A DNA stretch of 64,000 nucleotides from Flavobacterium denitrificans DSM 15936. Its GTDB lineage: Bacteria > Bacteroidota > Bacteroidia > Flavobacteriales > Flavobacteriaceae. Positions 8,909 through 15,944 of this stretch are shown piece by piece. Where the stretch lies: positions 1 to 64,000 of the forward strand of contig NZ_AUDL01000008.1 of assembly GCF_000425445.1 (NCBI RefSeq), given 5' to 3'. The notes below the pieces were generated by a model that was not told the origin of the DNA, did not search any database, and was given only the letters and a program-made list of their open reading frames with translations. The stretch's first letter is position 1; each line of letters opens with the position of its first letter. The position numbers were made by a program, and so were the translations under genes.

Positions 8909-9577
8909 ATGTTCAAAAAAGTTTTAGTTGCCGAAGATTTAGACAGCATAAGCATAGCTGTAATTCAAGTACTTGAAGACTTAAAAGTTCCTATAATCGA
9001 TCATGTAAAATATTGTGATGATGGTTTGTTAAAAGTAAAAAAAGCGATTTCTGATAATGCTCCATATGATTTACTAATCAGTGATTTATCTTTCAAATCA
9101 GATTATCGAAAAAACCAGCTTAACAGCGGCGAGGATCTTATTGGCGCAATTAATAATGTGCAGCCAAAATTGAAAAAAATCGTTTTTTCAATAGAAGACA
9201 AATCATTTCGAATCAAAACCCTTTTTAATGATTTAGGTATTCATGCATATGTTTCTAAAGGCAGAAACAGCATTGAAGAATTAAGAAAAGCTATCGAGAA
9301 AGTTTATAGAAACGAAGAAAAAATACTTTCATCTGATTTGTCTTTTAGTTTTAGTGACAAATCCTTGATTGAAATCGAATCGTATGACATTTCGATTTTA
9401 TCGCTCTTAGCAAAAGGCTACATTTTAGAGCATATTTCGAATGAATTTAAAGCTATGTCTATTACTCCAAACGGAACAAGTAGCATCGAAAAGCGAATCA
9501 ATAAATTAAAAATATATTTCAAAGCTAACAATAATGTTCATTTAATTGCTATTGCTAAAGATTTCGGATTGGTATAA
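8909..9577 (+). CDS. Response regulator with LuxR-like C-terminal HTH
   Basis: A 222-residue two-domain regulator. The receiver (1-130) has the acidic pair E9-D10, the probable phospho-acceptor D59 in LLISDLSF, and a conserved Lys in YVSKGR. The C-terminal 65 residues (ISILSLLAKGYILEHISNEFK...SSIEKRINKLK) resemble a NarL/LuxR-type HTH in a divergent form. It lies 12 bases after the pseudo-kinase and is the likely phosphorylation target of the first kinase. Target genes are unknown. Confidence 0.85.
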   Translation: MFKKVLVAEDLDSISIAVIQVLEDLKVPIIDHVKYCDDGLLKVKKAISDNAPYDLLISDLSFKSDYRKNQLNSGEDLIGAINNVQPKLKKIVFSIEDKSFRIKTLFNDLGIHAYVSKGRNSIEELRKAIEKVYRNEEKILSSDLSFSFSDKSLIEIESYDISILSLLAKGYILEHISNEFKAMSITPNGTSSIEKRINKLKIYFKANNNVHLIAIAKDFGLV

Positions 9578-9660
9578 AATTAACATTTGCTTTACGGATT
9601 TCCGTAATGAAATGCTCTTTTATACTTCTAAATTTGTGTACTAATCCTATTAACTGACCA

Positions 9661-9891
9661 ATGAAACCCAAATACCGCATTAATTTTTTAGCAAAAATTA
9701 ATACAACTAAAAATAAGATTATTATGAAAACAATGATCCTTTGCATCTTTTTATCAATAAGTTTTGCTTTTGTTTCAGAAAAAACTGGAGGTTTTGAAAT
9801 TGAATGGAAATTGGTTTTTATTCCGGCATTGTTAGTTTTACAAATTATCATTATTTCGAATGCTCTTAAAAACAGATATAAAAAAAATTAA
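9661..9891 (+). CDS. Small membrane protein, unknown function
   Basis: I do not recognise this 76-residue protein. It has two hydrophobic segments: MKTMILCIFLSISFAFVSEK (from residue 22) and KLVFIPALLVLQIIIISNAL, ending in a basic tail. A TAAATTTG box at 9629-9636 would give a short leader before the ATG at 9661. Starting instead at the ATG at 9724 would leave a 55-residue protein with a cleaner N-terminal signal or anchor. The palindrome TTACGGATTTCCGTAA at 9591-9606 lies just upstream and could be an operator. Confidence 0.5.
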   Translation: MKPKYRINFLAKINTTKNKIIMKTMILCIFLSISFAFVSEKTGGFEIEWKLVFIPALLVLQIIIISNALKNRYKKN

Positions 9892-9943
9892 AAATATAAC
9901 AGTCAAATTTTTGAATGCTTATATTTGAATTTTTAAACATCAA

Positions 9944-10747
9944 ATGAAAATTACTTTAAGCATTGTTCTTTCTTTTTTTACTCTTTTTTCCTTTTCTCAA
10001 ACCAAAATTCTATCCTGGAATTTAGAGAATTACGGGAAATCAAAATCAGAATCCGAAATTAATTTTATTGCCTCAATAATTGTCAACTATGAAATTATTG
10101 CCATTCAGGAAGTTGTTGCTGGCTATGGAGGTGCGCAAGCTGTTGCAAAACTTACTGCAGCTCTAAATGAAAAGGGAGCAAAATGGGACTATACCGTTAG
10201 TGACCCAACAAGCAGCAGCAGTTATAAAGCAGAACGTTATGCTTTTATCTGGAAAACAAATAAGGCGAAGTTGAAGGGCAAACCTTGGCTTGAAAAAAAA
10301 TACAATATAGAAATTGATCGTGAACCCTATTTTGCCACATTTGAAATTGGCAAAAAAACAATTACAATAAGTAATTTTCACGCTATTACTAAAAACAGAA
10401 ATCCCGAAACTGAAATTAAATATTTCAAATTTTTACCACTTTCTTATCCAACTTTGAATTTGATTTTTGCGGGCGATTTCAATTGTCCGCAATCACATAC
10501 TGTTTTTTATCCTTTAAAGAAGATGGGCTATGTTCCTATTTTGCAAAAACAGAAAACAACTTTGAAACAGAAATGCAAAAATAACGTATGCCTTGCATCA
10601 GAATTTGACAATATTTTTTACAAAAATGCCAGTCTAAAGTATATAAATTCAGGAGTAATTTCGTTTTATACTAAATTCAATTCAATATCAGAAGCCCGAA
10701 AAATATCTGATCATCTTCCTATTTGGATGGAATTTTCATTAAACTAA
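9944..10747 (+). CDS. Secreted endonuclease/exonuclease/phosphatase-family protein
   Basis: A 267-residue protein with a signal peptide (MKITLSIVLSFFTLFSFSQ) and a DNase I-like fold: TKILSWNLENYG (Asn and metal region), IIAIQEVV (catalytic Glu), FAGDFNCPQ (Asp/Asn pair) and a C-terminal SDHLPIWMEF (catalytic Asp-His). The key residues of a metal-dependent phosphodiesterase are present, so nuclease activity on DNA in the periplasm or medium is plausible, though the superfamily also includes phosphatases. It is slightly short for the family but intact. A TATATTTG box lies at 9920-9927. Confidence 0.85.
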   Translation: MKITLSIVLSFFTLFSFSQTKILSWNLENYGKSKSESEINFIASIIVNYEIIAIQEVVAGYGGAQAVAKLTAALNEKGAKWDYTVSDPTSSSSYKAERYAFIWKTNKAKLKGKPWLEKKYNIEIDREPYFATFEIGKKTITISNFHAITKNRNPETEIKYFKFLPLSYPTLNLIFAGDFNCPQSHTVFYPLKKMGYVPILQKQKTTLKQKCKNNVCLASEFDNIFYKNASLKYINSGVISFYTKFNSISEARKISDHLPIWMEFSLN

Positions 10748-10748
10748 A

Positions 10749-12008
10749 TTATGTTTTAAGCTTTTTCTTTCTTGCTGCCGGGAATAAAACATTATTGAGA
10801 ATTAATCGGTAACCAGGAGAATTTGGATGTAAATCTAAAACCGTTGGCGGGTCTCCAACTTGATGCTGAAAATCTTCCGGATCATGACCCCCAAAAAAAG
10901 TAAACATTCCTTTTCCTTTTTCACCGTGAATATATCTGGATTCACCATTTAGCTCGCAAGTTCCCATAACCAATACATTTGATTTAACTAATGCACTGTC
11001 AAAAGAAGTAGTCTGCCCCATGAAGCCTTTAACCAATTGTGTATGATTTTGACACAACATACTCGGAATTGGGTCCCATTTTGCTGAAAACTCCATCAAA
11101 GTAAAATAGTCTTTTTCCATCGGGATTTTACGTCTTAACGTCATATCAATGTCTGAAAACTCATAAACTTCTGGCCTTCTTTCTAAAGTGAAATTTTTGA
11201 AAGCAAAAGAATTTCCAAAATCCAACTTAGACTGATAATTAGAATCACTTGGGTCGCCATCAAACATAGTTTCACAAATATCGACGCCATCAGCGGCTAG
11301 AGCAATATCAAAACTATCTGTTGCAGAGCACATTGCAAACATAAATCCACCACCGATTACAAAATCTCTGATTTTTTTTGCAACGGCACCTTTTTCTTGA
11401 GAAACTTTAGGATATCCTAATTTTGTTGCCAAAGCCTCTGCGTCCTTTTTCTGATCAATATACCAAGGTGTGTTTTTGTATGCCGCATAAAATTTACCAT
11501 ATTGACCGGTAAAATCCTCATGATGCAGGTGAAGCCAATCATATAACAATAGCTGATCGCTTAAAACTTCTTCATCATATATTGGAGTAAAAGGAATTTC
11601 TGCATATGTCAAAACTAGCGTCACTGCGTCATCCCAAGGTTGTTTTCCTTTTGGCGTATATACTGCAATTTTTGGTGCCTTTTCTAAAACAACCGATTCC
11701 ATATTTTGAGAAGGACTAGAAATTTCATTTAAAATAGCCGCTTCTTCACTATCTGACAAAACTTCAAAGCTGACACCTCTAATTTTACATTCTTTTCTGA
11801 TCTCTTCGGCATCAGGCAATAAAAACGATCCTCCTCTATAATTAAGAAGCCAGCTTGCCTTATAATCCCTACTTAAGCACCAATAGGTAATTCCGTAAGC
11901 TTTAAGGTGATTTTGCTGCGTTGTTTCATCCATTGGAAGCAAAATAAACGAAGCTTTTGCTGAAAACGAAAGCAATAGTATAAAGATGTAAACTAGACTT
12001 TTCTTCAT
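10749..12008 (-). CDS. Conserved secreted Bacteroidota protein of unknown function
   Basis: A 419-residue protein with a signal peptide (MKKSLVYIFILLLSFSAKAS). I recall homologues being labelled asparagine synthetase B, but neither an N-terminal-nucleophile amidotransferase (Cys2) nor an ATP pyrophosphatase motif (SGGxDS) is present, so that name is not supported. The middle part (KIAVYTPKGKQPWDDAVTLVLTYAEIPFTPIYDEE, then IRDFVIGGGFMFAMCSATDSFDIALAADGVD, and near the end FTFFGGHDPEDFQHQ) looks like a class I glutamine-amidotransferase-like or ThuA-like fold with a GGG-x-F-x-F-A-M-C-S nucleophile-elbow-like turn. The function is open. It converges with the nuclease-like gene, ending 2 bases from it. 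Confidence 0.7.
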   Translation of the reverse strand: MKKSLVYIFILLLSFSAKASFILLPMDETTQQNHLKAYGITYWCLSRDYKASWLLNYRGGSFLLPDAEEIRKECKIRGVSFEVLSDSEEAAILNEISSPSQNMESVVLEKAPKIAVYTPKGKQPWDDAVTLVLTYAEIPFTPIYDEEVLSDQLLLYDWLHLHHEDFTGQYGKFYAAYKNTPWYIDQKKDAEALATKLGYPKVSQEKGAVAKKIRDFVIGGGFMFAMCSATDSFDIALAADGVDICETMFDGDPSDSNYQSKLDFGNSFAFKNFTLERRPEVYEFSDIDMTLRRKIPMEKDYFTLMEFSAKWDPIPSMLCQNHTQLVKGFMGQTTSFDSALVKSNVLVMGTCELNGESRYIHGEKGKGMFTFFGGHDPEDFQHQVGDPPTVLDLHPNSPGYRLILNNVLFPAARKKKLKT

Positions 12009-12201
12009 TAAAAAAATATTTTAGTAAAGATATAAAGGAAGGATTTAAAAAACACTAAAGTTGTCGCTGTTTTATAACCGAAAGAAAAGTTAAAAATATT
12101 TTTGCTTTTTATTCTTACATACAAAATCAGGTAAAAACACGTATATCACAAAAACAATTTCTAACTACATTTGATAACCCAAATCATTGACTAATAAATC
12201 A

Positions 12202-12342
12202 ATGAAAACCAAAATTATGAAATTTAACGAAAGTAATAACCAGCCAAAAGGATTAAATGTCATTCAAAAAATTGGAATTTGCGTACTTGTTCTTACAATA
12301 GTTTTATACTATGTTTTGTCAATTCAATTCCTGACTGCCTAA
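12202..12342 (+). CDS. Small single-span membrane protein (46 aa)
   Basis: This frame encodes 46 residues: a polar N-terminus (MKTKIMKFNESNNQPKGLN) followed by one hydrophobic segment (IGICVLVLTIVLYYVLSIQFL) and a stop. A TACATTTG -7 box lies at 12166-12173. It ends 3 bases before the convergent response regulator gene. The amphipathic or polar head plus single span resembles small regulatory membrane proteins, but I recognise no family. It is the only content of the 12009-12344 gap that I can support. Confidence 0.45.
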   Translation: MKTKIMKFNESNNQPKGLNVIQKIGICVLVLTIVLYYVLSIQFLTA

Positions 12343-12344
12343 AT

Positions 12345-13010
12345 TTACGGTGTCAAAACTGCTATTTCATTTTGAATCGCATACACAACTAATCCCGCTA
12401 TATTTCTTGACTCTGTTTTAAGAAGCAAATTGTTTCTGTGCCCCTCGACAGTTCTCGGACTCAAAAAAAGATGTTCAGCAATTTCAGAAGTTGTTTTTTG
12501 CTGGCAAATAAGTTGCAATATTTCGATTTCACGAGGAGAAAGAAAACTCGTTTCAAGATTTACTTTCGAATTTTTAGATGAAACTATAGTATCTTGAATT
12601 GTTTTTAAGACGCTCTCATTATAATAAAATCCTTTTTTTGCAACTTCGTTGATAGTAAGAATTAAGTCTTTTGGAGTCGTATTTTTTATAAGATAAGCCA
12701 CTGCACCAACTTGAATCATATTGGCAATAAACGATTTGGTGTCATAGCTCGTCAGTGCTATTATTTTAATATCTGGGTAAGATTTACGAATAATTTTTGT
12801 TGCTTCTACACCATTAAGGACAGGCATTTTCAAATCCATGATAATAATATCCGGTTTGATTTCGTTTTCTTCTAAGCTAGCAAGAAGTTCTTCGCCATTA
12901 GATGCTTCAAAAATAATTTCGATATTTTCTTCTCTCTGCAATAAAAAGGCAATTCCTTTTCGAAATAAAACTTCGTCATCAACTAAAGCAATTTTAATAG
13001 CAGCATTCAT
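12345..13010 (-). CDS. NarL/FixJ-type response regulator
   Basis: A 221-residue regulator. The receiver has acidic residues D11-D12, phospho-acceptor D59 in DIIIMDLKMP, a conserved Thr in IALTSYD and Lys in AYLIKNT. The C-terminal LuxR-type HTH (LSPREIEILQLICQQKTTSEIAEHLFLSPRTVEGHRNNLLLKT) is canonical. It lies 115 bases downstream of the HisKA_3 kinase gene on the same strand; the two form an obvious two-component pair. Targets are unknown, but the lipoprotein/membrane-protein unit just upstream is a candidate. Confidence 0.93.
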   Translation of the reverse strand: MNAAIKIALVDDEVLFRKGIAFLLQREENIEIIFEASNGEELLASLEENEIKPDIIIMDLKMPVLNGVEATKIIRKSYPDIKIIALTSYDTKSFIANMIQVGAVAYLIKNTTPKDLILTINEVAKKGFYYNESVLKTIQDTIVSSKNSKVNLETSFLSPREIEILQLICQQKTTSEIAEHLFLSPRTVEGHRNNLLLKTESRNIAGLVVYAIQNEIAVLTP

Positions 13011-13125
13011 TTTAATTTATTGTTTTTGGTCGTTTGGTAAGCCGAATTTACAAAATATGTCTCAAACATTGACCGAAGAAATCCAATATGTCGTTTTAAA
13101 TCTACAATTAACACAATAATTTAAC

Positions 13126-13917
13126 TTAAAATGTAAAATTTGCAATGAAACCTTTATTTATTTCTGAGGAAATTTGAATAGTTCCATTTAGGAAAGAAAT
13201 ACGGCTGTCAATATTTTTCATCCCAAGACCTTTTTGATTTTCCGAATTTTTACTGTCGAAACCAATTCCATTATCTTCATAATTGCAGGTTGAAACTCCA
13301 TTATTATTCAGGAACGAAATTTTGATTTCACTTGCTTTACCGTGTCGAAGCGAATTATTCATAAATTCCTGAAGAATCCTGAAAACATGCAAATGTCTAT
13401 CAATATCATTTTCATCAAAATCAATTTCGTTATTATAAAAAACTTTTACTGATTTACTGCTTTCAAACTCTGCACATAATTCTTCAACACCAGCGCTAAG
13501 TCCGAATTTCTCAAAAACTGGAGGCAATAAATTGTGCGCAATTTTTCTGGAATTCTCTAAAGCTTTTGTTGTCAAACTAATAATATTATCTGTGATCTCC
13601 TTGGTTTCAACTTCAGTCAAATTTGGAGCAGACAACAAATGAGTATTCAAGGAAACAATATTTAACTTTGAACTGATATCATCATGAAGATCCTGAGCAA
13701 TTCGTTTCCGTTCCTCTTCCTGAGTTACAATAATCGCATGTAATTGTTCTTTTTGATACTGAATTTCTAAATCTCTTTTTTCTAATTCTTTCTGAGTAAT
13801 TTTTTTTCTAGAGAAATAGAAAAACAAAATCAAAACAAGCCCCATCAATAAAAAAGAAACACAACTAAATATTGCAGTTGCAACAATTTCGGATTCTGAG
13901 ATTGTTTTTGTTGTCAT
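13126..13917 (-). CDS. Sensor histidine kinase (HisKA_3 type)
   Basis: A 263-residue kinase with one N-terminal membrane span (about 11-36), a short coiled coil (EKRDLEIQYQKEQLHAIIVTQEEERKR), a HisKA_3 dimerisation domain with His78 in IAQDLHDDISSKLN, and an HATPase domain (LQEFMNNSLRHGKASE, EDNGIGFD, GLGMKNIDSRI, NKGFIANFTF). It has almost no extracellular part, so it must sense through its membrane span or a partner. The neighbouring multi-spanning protein and lipoprotein are candidates, which is inference. It pairs with the response regulator at 12345-13010. Confidence 0.93.
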   Translation of the reverse strand: MTTKTISESEIVATAIFSCVSFLLMGLVLILFFYFSRKKITQKELEKRDLEIQYQKEQLHAIIVTQEEERKRIAQDLHDDISSKLNIVSLNTHLLSAPNLTEVETKEITDNIISLTTKALENSRKIAHNLLPPVFEKFGLSAGVEELCAEFESSKSVKVFYNNEIDFDENDIDRHLHVFRILQEFMNNSLRHGKASEIKISFLNNNGVSTCNYEDNGIGFDSKNSENQKGLGMKNIDSRISFLNGTIQISSEINKGFIANFTF

Positions 13918-13967
13918 ATTATTTAAAGATTTAGTTTTTCAGCAATGAAATTTAATTTTAAATAAAA

Positions 13968-13995
13968 CTCTCTCAAAATAATAATTCTGAGAGAG
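13968..13995 (-). terminator. Terminator after the lipoprotein gene
   Basis: On the minus strand, arms CTCTCTCA and TGAGAGAG (13995-13988 and 13975-13968) are followed by GTTTTATTT. It lies 28 bases past the lipoprotein stop and before the kinase gene, so the three-gene lipoprotein unit and the two-component pair are probably separate transcripts, or linked by partial read-through. Confidence 0.7.
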
Positions 13996-14022
13996 CCGTG
14001 ATATTCTTTTAAAATCCAGAAT

Positions 14023-14775
14023 TTAAAATGGAGGCGAAGGACGTGCTCCATCATAAACATCGTCAGGATTGTCCATTGTTTTGCCTGTTAAAGATGTTTT
14101 TGACTTAATAGCATTGTTTTTGTCCAATTCTACCAAAATAGTCGTCACTTTCCCAACTCCATTAAGGCCTAAAAACAAACCAATATTTTCGGTATTTTGA
14201 CCTTTAAGCATTTCTGCCACAACAGCAGCTTCTAAACTGTAATGTTGAAAACGTGCTCCTTCGTAGGAAGTTACTTCGTTTAAATCCGTTACCGTTTTTA
14301 ATTTATTCTGCCATGCTATAATTCCGTCATAAGCCTCTTGAGATAATATCAAATGTTCATTTAAAAGAGCAGATCCTTTGTCAGTTTTGCTGGTTTCACC
14401 ATTTTGAAGCTTTGCCAACTTATCATCATATGAAGGATCTTTTAGTATTTTAGAATCAACACTTACAAGCTCTTTTCCTGTTTTATCAACTCCAATCGCT
14501 TTAAACTGCACTATATTTTCGCTGTACCCCAACACAAACTGCACATTTTCTACATTGGGAGTTTCTACTAATTTTGAAAGTTCGCTTGTTGAGAACAAAT
14601 AAGCGGTAACTTGTTTTTGCGAGCTGGCGAAACCTGCATCAAGCTTAGCAGTAAGCCAATTCTCTTGTTCTGTCGCAGAAACTGCAGAACCATTATCTTG
14701 TGAATTATCTTTTTGACAGGAAAACATAATAAATGCGGCACCTGCAAACCCAAACAAAGTTGTTTTTTTTATCAT
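14023..14775 (-). CDS. Lipoprotein of unknown function with C-terminal RPSPPF tail
   Basis: A 250-residue lipoprotein. The ATG at 14775 gives MIKKTTLFGFAGAAFIMFSC, a clear lipobox; the TTG further upstream lacks merit. The rest is soluble with no family I recognise. The second half (LILSQEAYDGIIAWQNKLK ... SLEAAVVAEML ... IGLFLGLNGVGKVTTILVEL ... VYDGARPSPPF) resembles, by eye, the whole of the 125-residue protein encoded two genes upstream, including the PSPP tail. It lies 15 bases after the membrane-protein gene, so the three form one unit. A ligand or signal role toward the nearby membrane protein or kinase is speculative. Confidence 0.7.
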   Translation of the reverse strand: MIKKTTLFGFAGAAFIMFSCQKDNSQDNGSAVSATEQENWLTAKLDAGFASSQKQVTAYLFSTSELSKLVETPNVENVQFVLGYSENIVQFKAIGVDKTGKELVSVDSKILKDPSYDDKLAKLQNGETSKTDKGSALLNEHLILSQEAYDGIIAWQNKLKTVTDLNEVTSYEGARFQHYSLEAAVVAEMLKGQNTENIGLFLGLNGVGKVTTILVELDKNNAIKSKTSLTGKTMDNPDDVYDGARPSPPF

Positions 14776-14789
14776 TGTTTTTAAAATAA

Positions 14790-15428
14790 TCAATTAGAAT
14801 TAGTTATTGCTTTTTTATAATAGCTGATTTTCCATTCGTATAAGTAAAACAAATTATTAACTATCACAAGAAAAGCGTTTAATGTCCAAGTTATCATACT
14901 AAGATCTTTGCTGAATTTTGCAGTTAAATTTCCAATTAAAAAGAGAATCGTACTAGCAAAAAGATACAACAAAATCCCCATATTAATAAAATAAAACTCC
15001 TTCACATCATCAAGCATATTGTAAAAATGAAAGACAGAGTAAATAATCAATAAGAACGAAGTAATAAAAATTTCATATAAATTAAATTTCAAAAACATCT
15101 CAGGTTTCAAACCATATTGAATGATTAAGGTTGATAGAACCAATACAAAACCTATTTTAATTACTTTTTGCTGAAATTGATCCCTTACTAATTTTAAGTA
15201 AAAAAGGCTTAAAATTGCAAACTGCCCTATAAAATACACATGCGATAAAAACAAATTAGGTATACGTTTTAACAAACATATTTTTGCACCAATCTGCACA
15301 CATATAATAACAAAGAGATAAAATGTAAATATTTTATAAGCTATATTTTTTCCAGGGAATTTTATAGCAAACAAAATGAAATTAAGTAATAATAAGATGT
15401 ATCCGAAGTTTATAAGAAATGAATGCAT
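14790..15428 (-). CDS. Multi-spanning membrane protein, unknown function
   Basis: A 212-residue hydrophobic protein with about seven predicted membrane spans (for example 4-22, 31-49, 66-82, 92-108, 117-135, 146-166, 179-196) and short loops, ending in a basic cytoplasmic-looking tail. Length and layout recall small seven-helix sensory or structural proteins, but no motif identifies it. It sits between the two PSPP-tail genes, 4 bases after one and 14 before the other, so operon membership is clear. A receptor role is only a guess from context. Confidence 0.65.
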   Translation of the reverse strand: MHSFLINFGYILLLLNFILFAIKFPGKNIAYKIFTFYLFVIICVQIGAKICLLKRIPNLFLSHVYFIGQFAILSLFYLKLVRDQFQQKVIKIGFVLVLSTLIIQYGLKPEMFLKFNLYEIFITSFLLIIYSVFHFYNMLDDVKEFYFINMGILLYLFASTILFLIGNLTAKFSKDLSMITWTLNAFLVIVNNLFYLYEWKISYYKKAITNSN

Positions 15429-15432
15429 ATTA

Positions 15433-15810
15433 TTACTGGTTCATTGGGCTATTTGGATCAGCAGTTGCTGGTGGGCTTGGCTCTGAGAAGTCATAAATAC
15501 CAGCGCCATCTCCGCTACTTAATGCCTTATAGTTAGGAATTTGATCTTCATAAATTCCTGTTTCTTTATTAAAAGTTGTTCCAACGATCATCAATGTTTG
15601 CAAACCTTGATCATTAATTCCAATATAAGCTCTCGCAGCATCAATTCCTTGTGCCAAAACTTTTTCTAGATTTACTTTCGGAATTAAAAACGAGTTTACA
15701 CGTTTTTTTGCAGTTTCCTCATCAGTCTGTTTTTTCCATTTTGCAACCCACTCTTGAGCTACTTCTAAACTTATGTCAGTGTCTCTTTCAGGTAATTGTT
15801 GATTTGCCAT
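15433..15810 (-). CDS. Soluble protein of unknown function with PSPP-containing tail
   Basis: A 125-residue hydrophilic protein without signal or span. Visible parts are a helical N-terminus (ISLEVAQEWVAKWKKQTDEET), VNLEKVLAQGIDAARAYIGINDQGLQTLMIVGT in the middle, and a Pro-rich end (YDFSEPSPPATADPNSPMNQ). The order and spacing resemble the C-terminal half of the lipoprotein encoded two genes downstream, suggesting a shared domain exported in one case and cytoplasmic in the other. It is first in the three-gene unit. A perfect 18-base palindrome lies at 15846-15863, 36 bases upstream of its start. Confidence 0.65.
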   Translation of the reverse strand: MANQQLPERDTDISLEVAQEWVAKWKKQTDEETAKKRVNSFLIPKVNLEKVLAQGIDAARAYIGINDQGLQTLMIVGTTFNKETGIYEDQIPNYKALSSGDGAGIYDFSEPSPPATADPNSPMNQ

Positions 15811-15845
15811 AATATAAATTTGTTTATTGGTTACAAGTTAATATC

Positions 15846-15863
15846 CGATTGTTTAAACAATCG
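15846..15863. promoter_or_regulatory. Perfect 18-bp palindrome upstream of the PSPP-protein unit
   Basis: CGATTGTTTAAACAATCG is a perfect palindrome in the promoter region of the three-gene unit (first start at 15810, minus strand) and 50 bases from the dnaB terminator. It has no loop and no T-run, so it looks like a protein-binding site. It contains the same 8-mers, TTGTTTAA and TTAAACAA, as the carotenoid-region motif, but overlapping rather than 16 bases apart. Confidence 0.5.
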
Positions 15864-15913
15864 ATTGGCTAATCTAATGAATTTAATTTACTAATTTAAC
15901 ATTTAGGCATAAA

Positions 15914-15936
15914 AAAAACCTTATAAAAAGGTTTTT
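15914..15936 (-). terminator. Terminator after dnaB
   Basis: Arms AAAAACCTT (15914-15922) and AAGGTTTTT (15928-15936) with a 5-base loop end the minus-strand dnaB transcript. The minus strand continues in T-runs, and the hairpin could work in both directions. Confidence 0.75.
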
Positions 15937-15944
15937 AAATTATT

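Noticed and set aside
9555..9851. A 98-codon minus-strand frame opposite the small membrane-protein gene
   Set aside because: It overlaps the regulator's end and the plus-strand gene, which has the promoter box; no features of its own.
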